DNA of 64,000 nucleotides from Hahella sp. CCB-MM4 (GTDB lineage: Bacteria > Pseudomonadota > Gammaproteobacteria > Pseudomonadales > Oleiphilaceae), in assembly GCF_002260525.1 (NCBI RefSeq), contig NZ_MRYI01000017.1:88775-152774 (forward strand), in the 5' to 3' direction. Made by a program: the position numbers and the translations under genes. Position 1 is the stretch's first letter. Each line of letters starts with the position of its first letter. The notes beneath the pieces are model-generated. The model was not told the origin of the DNA. It saw only the letters and a program-made list of their open reading frames with translations, and did no database searches. Positions 24,971-33,344 of the stretch are shown here, piece by piece.

Positions 24971-26590
24971 ATGACAGAGATACTTACCAGCATCGCCACC
25001 TGGGCAGAGCAGCAGCCACAGGCTATCGCCCTGGAGAATCATGAAATCTCCATCACTTACCGGGATTTGTGGTCCCGGATTGAGTATCTGTCCCGGCAGT
25101 TCAGAGACCAAAACGTTTCCATCCTGGCTCTGGCAGGCGATAACCATCCTGAATGGATCTGCGTGGATCTGGCCGCGCTTCATGCAGGCGTCACCCTGAT
25201 TCCGATCCCAACCTTCTTCAGTCAGCAACAGGTAGAACACATACTCCGGGATGCAGCGGTAGACCATCTGGCATTTATGGCGTCGCCGATAACGGATCGG
25301 GCGCCTGCAGAATTCGTTTCAAATGATCAGCAAAGCACGGTATTTCTGGGCGGAGACGTCTTCCTGAGAGCGCTCGCCAATACCCCACCACAACCTGGCT
25401 CCAGAATGGCTGACGTTGCCAAAATCACCTACACCTCCGGCTCGACCGGTCAGCCCAAGGGAGTTTGCCTGTCTTCACAGACGCTCGATGCGGTCAGCAA
25501 GGCACTCACTGGCGCGATTCAGATCTCCGATGCTTTCACCCATCTGTGCACCCTGCCATTGGCCACCTTACTGGAGAACGTCGCTGGCGTTTACTGCACA
25601 CTGATGAAGGGACAACGTTGTGTCATACCTTCATTGCATGAACTTGGTTTTCAAGGCTCCAGCAGACTGGACGCGGCCACCTGGGTCGGTCAGTTGCAAC
25701 ACTGGCAACCCGCAACATTAATTCTGACTCCCGAGCTGTTAAAGCTGTTGGTATTGTCCTGTATGCGCCTTAACTGGCGACCGGATCATTTTCAATTCAT
25801 TGCCGTCGGTGGCGGCAAAGTATCTCGGGAAATGCTGGAGCAAGCGCAAAGTATCGGTTTACCGGTTTTCGAAGGCTATGGATTGTCGGAATGCGCCTCC
25901 GTGGTGGCAGTCAATACTTCCCGGCACCACCGCCCCGGAAGTGTCGGTAAACCCCTGCCCCATGTTTCCGTAACATTGGCTGACGACGGTGAAATCCTGG
26001 TATCCGGTAATGCCTACAGCGGCTACCTGAATGATACGGTTTTGCCTCATCAGGCTATTAAATGTTCTACAAAAGAGGTAATTGAATGCTCTGCAAAAGA
26101 GGTGATTGAAAGCTCCTCATCAGAGCCGAATACCGTAACTCAGATTGTTCACACCGGTGACTTTGGTCGTTTCGATGAAGACGGGTATCTCTATGTGCTG
26201 GGGCGTAAAAAGAACCTCATTATCAACGCCTACGGACGCAACATTAATCCTGAATGGATAGAAAGCGAGTTGACCGGCGTCCCCCAGATTCTTCAGGCAG
26301 CTGTGTTTGGAGAGGGAGAACCGGGACTGGCTGCGCTGATCACGCCAGCCCCTGAGGTCAGTTTCACTCAGATCAATGAGCTGATGGAACGGATAAACCA
26401 GGATTTACCGGACTATGCCCGGATAGTTCAATGGTCCATCAACCAGATTCCTTTTACTCCGCACAACGGTCAGCTGACAGAAAACGGCCGACTGAAGCGG
26501 ACGGTGATCGCCAATGCCTATCAGGACACCCTTGATCAACTGTTTAAAGCGATTCAATCAGATAAATACCTTAATGGAGCCCTATCATGA
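24971..26590 (+). CDS. AMP-binding acyl-CoA synthetase-like ligase
   Basis: 539 residues. ANL superfamily motifs: ATP loop TYTSGSTGQPKG (about residue 151), A5 motif EGYGLSECASVV, A7 HTGDFGRFDEDGYLYVLGRKK, and a C-terminal Lys in NGRLKRTV. It should adenylate a carboxylic, probably fatty, acid. An in-frame 24-bp tandem repeat inserts about 20 residues (KEVIECS/KEVIESS) between the large and small domains, a surface hinge region. The stop overlaps the next start by four bases. Confidence 0.88.
   Translation: MTEILTSIATWAEQQPQAIALENHEISITYRDLWSRIEYLSRQFRDQNVSILALAGDNHPEWICVDLAALHAGVTLIPIPTFFSQQQVEHILRDAAVDHLAFMASPITDRAPAEFVSNDQQSTVFLGGDVFLRALANTPPQPGSRMADVAKITYTSGSTGQPKGVCLSSQTLDAVSKALTGAIQISDAFTHLCTLPLATLLENVAGVYCTLMKGQRCVIPSLHELGFQGSSRLDAATWVGQLQHWQPATLILTPELLKLLVLSCMRLNWRPDHFQFIAVGGGKVSREMLEQAQSIGLPVFEGYGLSECASVVAVNTSRHHRPGSVGKPLPHVSVTLADDGEILVSGNAYSGYLNDTVLPHQAIKCSTKEVIECSAKEVIESSSSEPNTVTQIVHTGDFGRFDEDGYLYVLGRKKNLIINAYGRNINPEWIESELTGVPQILQAAVFGEGEPGLAALITPAPEVSFTQINELMERINQDLPDYARIVQWSINQIPFTPHNGQLTENGRLKRTVIANAYQDTLDQLFKAIQSDKYLNGALS
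26057..26125 (+). repeat. 24-bp in-frame tandem repeat within the AMP-ligase gene
   Basis: Units at 26057-26080 and 26081-26104 differ at a few bases, with a partial third to 26125. They encode IKCSTKEV, IECSAKEV and IESSSSE. The period is a multiple of three, so copy changes would lengthen or shorten the protein without breaking the frame. Confidence 0.75.
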
Positions 26591-27279
26591 CAGCAGTGAA
26601 GGAACTTACGAGCCAACCCAAATACCAGACATTCTATGACCGGCTGCAGGCTGAAACTGTCGTAGAGCGCAACAAGCTGCTGAGCAGCCCCATTATCCAG
26701 GATGCACTGCAGGGCAATATTACCCTTACCCAATATCAGGCCTTTCTGACCCAGGCTTATCATCACGTCAAGCATACGCTCCCCCTGCTGATGTCCTGTG
26801 GCGGCAGATTGGGCGGTGAATATGAGTGGTTGCGGGAGGCTGTCGCCGAATATATCGAAGAGGAAACCGGCCATCAGGAATGGATACTCAGCGACATTGC
26901 CGCGACCGGTGCCGACGCGGAAGCCGTGCGCCATGGCCGCCCCCACCCTGACACTGAAGTTATGGTGGCCTATGCCTACCACTGTATCGACCGACAGAAC
27001 CCGATAATGTTCTTCGGTATGGTCCATGTCCTGGAAGGCACCAGCGTCACCACCGCCACCCAGGCCGGGGAGATCATCCAGCGTACTCTGGGGCTTCCCA
27101 ACCAGGCCTTCAGTTATCTGTACTCACACGGCAGCTTGGATCAGGAACACATTCGCTTTTTCGAAAACCTGATGGTCCGGGTCTCCGACGAAAATGACCA
27201 GGCAGATATTATTCACGCCAGCAAAATGTTCTATGAGTTGTATGGCCGGGTGTTCCGTTCACTCCCCAGAGAGGTGTAA
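26587..27279 (+). CDS. Heme-oxygenase-like (HDO/TenA-like) iron-dependent redox enzyme
   Basis: 230 residues, all helical. Candidate metal ligands are grouped as in heme-oxygenase-like di-metal oxidases: E91-E93 and H96 in YIEEETGHQEW, D103, E150 in VHVLEG, and H181, D185, H188 in HGSLDQEH. Relatives oxidise fatty acids, amino acids or other small molecules (UndA, for example, makes 1-alkenes). Its overlap with the AMP-ligase gene suggests it acts on the ligase product or on an acyl intermediate. The reaction is unknown. Confidence 0.78.
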   Translation: MTAVKELTSQPKYQTFYDRLQAETVVERNKLLSSPIIQDALQGNITLTQYQAFLTQAYHHVKHTLPLLMSCGGRLGGEYEWLREAVAEYIEEETGHQEWILSDIAATGADAEAVRHGRPHPDTEVMVAYAYHCIDRQNPIMFFGMVHVLEGTSVTTATQAGEIIQRTLGLPNQAFSYLYSHGSLDQEHIRFFENLMVRVSDENDQADIIHASKMFYELYGRVFRSLPREV

Positions 27280-27282
27280 ATC

Positions 27283-28083
27283 ATGGATCTTGCCAAACTG
27301 ACCGTATTGATCACCGGTGCGACTGGGGGAATTGGCCAGGCTCTGGCCCTGCAACTGGCAAGCCGGGGAACCTATCTGGTGCTGACCGGACGCGATTCTC
27401 AAGCCCTGACCGAGCTGCAAGCCAAAGTCACCGGAAAAGGAGGTCGATGCCGTACTGTCGCGGCTGATCTGAATTCAGAGGACGGACGCCAACAGGTACT
27501 ACAGTGTTGTCTGGAAACCCCTATGGTCAACGCTCTGGTGAATAGCGCCGGTACGAACAGTTTCGTCTCCTTCTCCGAGCAGACTCCGGAGCAGATAGAA
27601 TCGCTGATGCAGACGAACCTGATCAGCCCGATGTTACTGACCCGCATGCTGTTGCCATTATTACTGAAGCAACCCGACTCCACCCTGATTACCATTGGAT
27701 CCACCTTCGGCTCCATCGGCTATCCGGGGTATTCCACCTATTGTGCCAGCAAGTTCGGACTCCGGGGCTTCCACGAAGCCTTGCAGCGAGAGTTGGCAGA
27801 TACATCTGTACGCACTGTTTATGTTGCCCCACGGGCCACCCAGACCGGCATCAACTCTGAAAAGGTCGTCGCCATGAATAAAGAACTGGGTAACCAGATG
27901 GACAGCCCGGACTGGGTAGCACAACAGGTCGTACAAGCCATGCAGACAAACCGGCGCAGCGCCTACCTGGGCTGGCCTGAAAAACTGTTTGTCCGCCTGA
28001 ATGCGCTATTCCCGGGACTCGTTACCGGGGCCATCGTCAAGCAGCTTCCGGTGATCAAAAAATACCTGCTGCAGTCATCCTGA
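27283..28083 (+). CDS. Short-chain dehydrogenase/reductase
   Basis: 266 residues, three bases behind the metalloenzyme gene. NAD(P) loop TGATGGIGQALALQLA, NNAG-like LVNSAGTN, catalytic Ser in ITIGSTFGSIG and YxxxK as YCASKFGL. The C-terminal extension (AYLGWPEKLFVRLNALFPGLV) looks membrane-associated and is seen in SDRs acting on lipids. It probably reduces or oxidises the product of the upstream enzymes. Confidence 0.88.
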   Translation: MDLAKLTVLITGATGGIGQALALQLASRGTYLVLTGRDSQALTELQAKVTGKGGRCRTVAADLNSEDGRQQVLQCCLETPMVNALVNSAGTNSFVSFSEQTPEQIESLMQTNLISPMLLTRMLLPLLLKQPDSTLITIGSTFGSIGYPGYSTYCASKFGLRGFHEALQRELADTSVRTVYVAPRATQTGINSEKVVAMNKELGNQMDSPDWVAQQVVQAMQTNRRSAYLGWPEKLFVRLNALFPGLVTGAIVKQLPVIKKYLLQSS

Positions 28084-28150
28084 AATCAACCACCGAAAAA
28101 TGCCAAATCTCCTGTGGCCACACTTATCACGATCTAGAGAGGTATCTACA

Positions 28151-28792
28151 ATGAAACGTCAACATATTTCCGTACTGGCCGGTATGGTACTCGGCGCCAT
28201 GACAGGATTGACCCAGGCAGAGGTTGTTCCTGATGATGTTAAATCACTCTATATGGACTGGGCTCACATTCGTTATGAGTTACCGTCAGACCAGCAAAAG
28301 AAAGGTTACGAAGAACTGAAAAACCGGGCCGACCAGGTCGCAGATTCTCACCCAGATAATGCCACCGCCTGGATCTGGCGAGGCATTATTGCCAGCACCT
28401 ATGCAGGCGCCAAGGGAGGCCTGAGTGCACTGTCTCTGGTCAAAGAGGCCAGGTCCTCACTGGAGCATGCGTTGGAAATTGATGCTTCCGCATTTAACGG
28501 TGCGGCCTACACCAGTCTTGGCGCTCTTTATTATCAGGTTCCCGGCTGGCCGATCAGTTTTGGGGATGACGACAAGGCCCGTGACCTATTACAAAAAGGA
28601 TTGGAACTCAATCCGCAGGGAATCGATGCTAATTTCTTCTACGGCGACTTTCTTGCAGACCAGGGGGACGATAAGATGGCACGTGAATATCTGAACAAAG
28701 CATTGAATGCGGCCCCAAGACCCGACCGCCCGGTGGCTGATGCCGGTCGCAGGGAAGAGATCTATGCGGTCCTGAATAAACTGAAAAAATAA
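28151..28792 (+). CDS. Secreted TPR-like protein of the hemolysin/AMP-ligase operon
   Basis: 213 residues from the ATG at 28151 (AGAGAGG upstream). An in-frame ATG at 28100 would hide the signal peptide. Residues 1-23 are a Sec signal (MKRQHISVLAGMVLG, cleavage near TQAEV). The mature part has three or four TPR-like helical pairs (DNATAWIWRGIIAST, GLELNPQGIDANFFYGDFLADQGD). Periplasmic, role unknown. It lies between the biosynthetic genes and the two-component genes and may belong to sensing or export. Confidence 0.75.
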   Translation: MKRQHISVLAGMVLGAMTGLTQAEVVPDDVKSLYMDWAHIRYELPSDQQKKGYEELKNRADQVADSHPDNATAWIWRGIIASTYAGAKGGLSALSLVKEARSSLEHALEIDASAFNGAAYTSLGALYYQVPGWPISFGDDDKARDLLQKGLELNPQGIDANFFYGDFLADQGDDKMAREYLNKALNAAPRPDRPVADAGRREEIYAVLNKLKK

Positions 28793-28801
28793 GGGAATCA
28801 T

Positions 28802-29464
28802 TTGAGAATATTACTGGTCGAAGACGATGAGCTGCTGGCCGATGGCATCAAGACTTCACTATCTCTTAAGTCAAATGCCGTGGATTGGGTGGAGTCCGGA
28901 GAGGCAGCTCTGCATGCCGTCCAGGTCAGTATGTTCGATATCATCATCCTGGATCTTGGGCTACCCGGTATTGACGGGCTGACAGTGCTGCGAAAACTGC
29001 GGTCGGACGGTAATCAGACACCGGTCCTGATACTCAGCGCCCGCGACCAGATCCAGGACAGGGTCAAAGGGTTGGATTCCGGTGCAGATGATTATCTGCT
29101 GAAACCTTTTGATGTGAGTGAACTACAGGCCCGACTCCGGGCCTTGACCCGGCGTTCAAGCGGTCATCGTCATCCGGATATCAATATCAACGATATCCGG
29201 ATCCTGCCGTCTTCCTATCAAGTATTCAAAGGCGATGATGAAATCAAGTTGTCACGCCGCGAGTACGCGATCCTGCATGAGCTTGCCAGTCATCGGGGAC
29301 GAGTCCTGTCCAGAGAACAATTGGAGGATCTGATCTACGGCTGGTCCGATGAGGTCTCCAGCAATACCATGGAAGTCCACATCCATAACCTGCGCAAAAA
29401 GCTCGGCAGTCAACTGATTAAAACGGTTCGCGGCCTGGGTTATACCATCGAGTTTTCTGCATGA
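28802..29464 (+). CDS. QseB/PmrA-like OmpR-family response regulator
   Basis: 220 residues from a TTG start with AAGGGA 5 bases before. Receiver: VEDDELLADGIK, Asp in IIILDLGLPG, Lys in LLKPFD. DNA-binding domain ending SSNTMEVHIHNLRKKLG and IKTVRGLGYT, as in QseB, PmrA and TctD relatives. These bind CTTAAG-like direct repeats, and such repeats precede the first gene of this operon. It overlaps the kinase gene by four bases. Confidence 0.88.
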   Translation: MRILLVEDDELLADGIKTSLSLKSNAVDWVESGEAALHAVQVSMFDIIILDLGLPGIDGLTVLRKLRSDGNQTPVLILSARDQIQDRVKGLDSGADDYLLKPFDVSELQARLRALTRRSSGHRHPDININDIRILPSSYQVFKGDDEIKLSRREYAILHELASHRGRVLSREQLEDLIYGWSDEVSSNTMEVHIHNLRKKLGSQLIKTVRGLGYTIEFSA

Positions 29465-30975
29465 AAATCCGCGTTTCTTCCATCAAGCGGTTTCTGCTGA
29501 TCAGCATTTCCGCACTCATTATCATCAGTGGTTTGATTACCCTGGTAACCAACTATGCCGAGACCCACGAGCAGGTAGAGGAGCTTTTTGATGCGGAGCT
29601 GGCGCAAATGTCCCGGCTCCTTCAAAGCATTCTGGCCAACCAGTTGAAGAGCACTCATCTCAATGCCCTCAAACAGGCACTGGTGTACGAGGACTACGAA
29701 GACAGCAAGGAAATGGAGAGTGACGAGGAACACTACCAGGAATACAACGAACTGGGCCATAAGTACGAAAAAAAGCTCGCTTTTCAAGTCTGGCACGAGA
29801 ATGGGCAGATTCTGATTCATACCCAATCTGCCAAAGAATATGAATACAAAAGAATGCCCGCAGGTTTCCATGACCTGAAGGTTGGGGACTCTGCCTGGCG
29901 CACCTTTACCCTGCACGATCCACAACTGAGACTGTGGATACAGGTAGCACAGCGGGCTGACGTGCGCAGCGAACTCACCCAGCAAATCGCACTGCAGTCC
30001 CTCTGGCCGTCACTCGCCCTGATCGTGCTTTTGGTGTTTGGCATCAGTTGGGTCGTCACACGGGGATTACTTCCCCTGGGCGAAGTATCATCAGAGCTGA
30101 AGCAGCGGAGTGCCGACAATCTGTCAACCCTTCCCCACGATCACTATCCCGAAGAACTTCGTAGCCTGGTGTCTGCCCTTAACGATCTTTTCACCCGGCT
30201 GCAAAAAGCCATGGAGCGCGAACGTCGTTTCACTGCAGATGCAGCCCATGAACTTCGCACCCCGCTTGCTGCCACCAAAGTACACCTGGAAAACGCCACC
30301 ACTGCGTTAAAGTCCCTGGAGGATTCCACGAAGGAAACCGTCGAAAACAACGACAGCAATAGAGACAGCGAAAGAGAAAAAGAAAAAGAAAAAGAAAAAG
30401 AAAAAGAAAGTAACTCCTCACTCTATCGACGGGTTGCCGGTGACAGCATTGATAAAGCCCTGACAGGCCTGCAACGCCTGATTCACATGGTCGAACAATT
30501 GTTACAGCTCAGCCGCCTTGACCAGGAAAATGCCATTCTTGAGAAAAAGCCGGTTCAATGGGGAGATCTGGTCAATGAGGAAATTGCCGCCGTCGAAGAC
30601 TATGCCAAGGAAAAAGGGATCGACATTGCAGTCACCGACAACGCATCTTCTCCTATAGAAGGCAATCCGGGGATGCTGCGTATCCTGCTTCGCAACCTGC
30701 TGGATAACGCGATACGGTATTCTCCTTCCGGTTCCCAAATCACAATCGTTCTGCGCCAGCACCAACTGATAATAGAAGATCAGGGGCCTGGAATACCCTC
30801 AGAATTAAGGGAACAAATGTTCGAACGCTTTTTCCGCGGGAAGGCGACCCGGGAATCCGGCAGTGGACTGGGCCTTTCCATCAGCCTCCAGATCGCCGAA
30901 CTCCACGGTGCCACATTAACCATGTCGGATGCCGAAAACGGCCCACATGGATTGCGTATGTGCCTGGACTATTAA
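29461..30975 (+). CDS. QseC/PmrB-like sensor histidine kinase
   Basis: 504 residues. Membrane helices near 11-31 and about 180-200. The periplasmic part has an acidic cluster at residues 77-97 with three ExxE motifs (EDYE, ESDE, EYNE), the type used by PmrB for Fe3+. H-box DAAHELRTPLAAT, N-box LLRNLLDNAIRYS, G-boxes EDQGPGIP and SGLGLSISLQ. Unusually, a hydrophilic insert including (KE)5, encoded by a hexanucleotide repeat at 30376, extends the loop between the two dimerisation helices. The signal is unknown. Confidence 0.88.
   Translation: MKIRVSSIKRFLLISISALIIISGLITLVTNYAETHEQVEELFDAELAQMSRLLQSILANQLKSTHLNALKQALVYEDYEDSKEMESDEEHYQEYNELGHKYEKKLAFQVWHENGQILIHTQSAKEYEYKRMPAGFHDLKVGDSAWRTFTLHDPQLRLWIQVAQRADVRSELTQQIALQSLWPSLALIVLLVFGISWVVTRGLLPLGEVSSELKQRSADNLSTLPHDHYPEELRSLVSALNDLFTRLQKAMERERRFTADAAHELRTPLAATKVHLENATTALKSLEDSTKETVENNDSNRDSEREKEKEKEKEKESNSSLYRRVAGDSIDKALTGLQRLIHMVEQLLQLSRLDQENAILEKKPVQWGDLVNEEIAAVEDYAKEKGIDIAVTDNASSPIEGNPGMLRILLRNLLDNAIRYSPSGSQITIVLRQHQLIIEDQGPGIPSELREQMFERFFRGKATRESGSGLGLSISLQIAELHGATLTMSDAENGPHGLRMCLDY
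30376..30405 (+). repeat. GAAAAA hexanucleotide repeat (5 copies) in the QseC-like kinase gene
   Basis: Five exact copies of GAAAAA, encoding alternating Glu-Lys at residues 306-315 between the two helices of the dimerisation domain. Slippage would add or remove two residues per copy and would not shift the frame. Confidence 0.9.
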
Positions 30976-31005
30976 ACCTGGATACCAGGGTTAATAGTCC
31001 TGTTT
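30966..31005 (+). terminator. Terminator-like hairpin at the end of the seven-gene operon
   Basis: Arms at 30966-30978 and 30988-31000 pair at 12 of 13 positions around a 9-base loop and overlap the kinase stop codon. The following TGTTTCC is only moderately T-rich, so termination strength is uncertain. Confidence 0.55.
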
Positions 31006-31013
31006 CCTGACTA

Positions 31014-31087
31014 GCTATTGAGTAGCTGAAAGTTATTGAGTGTCTGACGGTTATTGCGTACATGAAAGGTTATCGAGTGCCTGAGCC
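31014..31087. repeat. 18-19 bp degenerate tandem repeat between operon and chemoreceptor gene
   Basis: Four units beginning GYTATTG/GTTATCG at 31014, 31032, 31050 and 31069, and the start of a fifth at 31088. They fill the gap between the convergent kinase and chemoreceptor genes. No coding function is seen. Confidence 0.65.
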
Positions 31088-31108
31088 GTTACAGCCAGGC
31101 ACTCCTGA

Positions 31109-33040
31109 CTAGGCAGTCTTGAAATTGGCCATCAATCTGGTCAGGGTTTCAGACAACGCTGCCAGCTCAGAACATAAATCACGCACCCGGTTGGCAGAAT
31201 CAAATGTTTCGGAGCTGATGGTTTCCACTTCGACCACATGCTTGGTGATATCTTCGACCACATGGCTCTGTTCTTCAGTTGCTGTCGCGACCTGAAAGTT
31301 GATATCGCTGATCTGTTCCACCGCCACAAAAATATCCTGCAACACCGAACCGGTCTTGTTGACACTTTCCACACTCTTTTCAGTGTTTTGCCTGCCGCGG
31401 GCTATGGCGTCCACCGCTTTGCCTGCGCCGTTTTGCAAAGCATCAATCATTTCAGCTATTTCATCCGTGGACTCGGCGGTGCGCTTGGCCAATCCACGAA
31501 CTTCATCCGCCACCACGGCAAATCCCCTACCAGCCTCACCTGCTCTGGCTGCTTCTATCGCAGCGTTTAATGCCAACAGATTGGTCTGCTCCGAAATTCC
31601 ACGAATCACGTTCAGTATGCCACCAATTTTTTCCGCCTGATCGCCCAGATCATTGACGACCTGACTGGTACTCTCCATTTCGTTTGCCAATGTCTGGATC
31701 ATACCGATGGTTTCACGCACGGCAGACTGTCCCTGGGAGGACTTATCCTTGGCTTCCACTGCAGCACCGGAGGCCGTGTTGGCGTTGGATGCAATTTCCT
31801 GCACCGTAGACCCCATTTCCGTAATCGCGGAGGCCACACTTTCAATACTGGCTTTCTGATTTTCTATGGAGGCAGCACTCTCGCCCGATATGCCTTGCAC
31901 CTGATTCGTGACCATCATGAGCTGTTCAGCTTGTTGCGACACCTCTGAAATAATACCGCACAGTTTGTCTTCAAAGGCATTGAAGCTCTCACAGAGCACT
32001 CCTAACTCATCCTGACTGGAGACCGCCAGTTTCGTGGTGAGATCTCCACCGCCTCGGGAAATTTCATTCAGCAGCCGGGAAGTTGCCCGGATCGGCTGGG
32101 AAATGGCCTTGGCCGTCAGCATGGCAAGCAGAATAAACACGACAGCGATGACACAAGCCACCAGAATACTTTTCACCAGGGCATCATTAATCGCCCCGTA
32201 GAGTTCAGCTCTGGGAACCACGGCAATGACCCGATAACCAAACGTCGGCACCACATAAGAAGCCGCCACAAACTCCGAACCGTCTTCAACAAATCGGGTG
32301 ACGTTAAACTGAGCACTTGCGGCCAGCTCTCCGGCAACTGAACCCACACCCGGCAATGATCCCAAGGATTCCCCGGTCATGGACTTATCCGGATGAATCA
32401 GAACATTGCCGCGGTTATCAACGACAAAGACATAACCGGTCTGCTCTATTTGAAATTCACTGATCAGCGTCGTCAGCTCGTCGACATTAAGTCCCAACCC
32501 CGCCGCACCAACAGTCCTGCCGCCCTGCTTAACAGCATAATTGACGAATAAGGTCAGCGGCCCACTGCCCTCAAAATAATCAAGGTTGATATCGTAAGTC
32601 AGCCCGCTTCTGAGAAACCCGTAGAACCACTGATCCGAAGCGTTACCAGAGTTCATTTCCTTCAATACTCCGTCCTGGGTGTAATATTTTCCGGAAACAT
32701 CAGATACGTAAAACACCACATCAGCTTTGGTTGAGGTCTTCATCTGGCGAAAAAATTCAATCGCCTGGGATTGATCGGATTCAGGCTCACCGGATTTGAT
32801 CCATCCCTGCAGGTAGGCATTTTCCGCCACCAGTTGAGAACTTTTAACCGGCTGCAGCAACAGCCCCTCGATCTTATTGCTGATTCCACCCAGGCTGCTG
32901 GGCAGGACCTTGGTCTCCAACCGTTCTTCGATCAGACTTCGCGAGTTTCGGTCGTTTAACCAGGTCAGCAGACCCAGTGAGATGACCAGTGCGGCCACAA
33001 TAATGGCGGTGATTTTTTGCTGGATACTGATTTTCGACCA
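31109..33040 (-). CDS. Methyl-accepting chemotaxis protein with dCache sensor
   Basis: 643 residues from the ATG at 33040 (GAGG 9 bases before); an ATG six codons earlier has a weaker site. Membrane helix near 8-30, then a periplasmic double Cache domain of about 240 residues (WFYGFLRSGLTYDINLDYF, GYVFVVDNRGNVLIHPD), a second helix, HAMP, and the signalling hairpin with EQTNLLALNAAIEAARAGE and FAVVADEVRGLA. dCache receptors commonly bind amino acids, amines or carboxylates. The ligand is unknown. No CheR-binding pentapeptide is seen at the C-terminus. Confidence 0.92.
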   Translation of the reverse strand, partial: WSKISIQQKITAIIVAALVISLGLLTWLNDRNSRSLIEERLETKVLPSSLGGISNKIEGLLLQPVKSSQLVAENAYLQGWIKSGEPESDQSQAIEFFRQMKTSTKADVVFYVSDVSGKYYTQDGVLKEMNSGNASDQWFYGFLRSGLTYDINLDYFEGSGPLTLFVNYAVKQGGRTVGAAGLGLNVDELTTLISEFQIEQTGYVFVVDNRGNVLIHPDKSMTGESLGSLPGVGSVAGELAASAQFNVTRFVEDGSEFVAASYVVPTFGYRVIAVVPRAELYGAINDALVKSILVACVIAVVFILLAMLTAKAISQPIRATSRLLNEISRGGGDLTTKLAVSSQDELGVLCESFNAFEDKLCGIISEVSQQAEQLMMVTNQVQGISGESAASIENQKASIESVASAITEMGSTVQEIASNANTASGAAVEAKDKSSQGQSAVRETIGMIQTLANEMESTSQVVNDLGDQAEKIGGILNVIRGISEQTNLLALNAAIEAARAGEAGRGFAVVADEVRGLAKRTAESTDEIAEMIDALQNGAGKAVDAIARGRQNTEKSVESVNKTGSVLQDIFVAVEQISDINFQVATATEEQSHVVEDITKHVVEVETISSETFDSANRVRDLCSELAALSETLTRLMANFKTA

Positions 33041-33221
33041 CATTAATAATTGCCTCATCCCGGACAGAGAAAGTTAGACATACCAATCTGGTGACCAATC
33101 CGTTACTGGAACGGGGAACAGATCTGACTACATAAAAAATAGACGATATTTAGGAGGGTAACAGGATTTTCTGTCACTATTGTCAAGATTTGTCGTAAAA
33201 CGGTAATGATTCATGGGGCGA

Positions 33222-33336
33222 ATGGTGTGTGGTGTGACGGGGATGCATCTTCCCTGTAGGGGCGAACCTATGTGTTCGCCCGGCTCTTCGGCGTGGAATT
33301 CAGGGCAGACACGCAGGTCTCCCCCTACATAGGAGA
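33222..33336. repeat. REP/BIME copy between chemoreceptor and oxidoreductase genes
   Basis: The same composite palindrome as at 7361-7507 (GTAGGGGCGAAC...GTTCGCCC then GGGCAGAC...GTCTCCCCCTACA), preceded by the same GATGCATCTTCCCT flank. The conserved flank shows that the mobile unit is longer than the palindromes alone. Confidence 0.75.
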
Positions 33337-33344
33337 AGGGAAGG

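Noticed and set aside
30376..30405. Phase-variable on/off switch in the kinase gene
   Set aside because: The unit is six bases, so slippage changes length but never the reading frame. Only tuning is possible.
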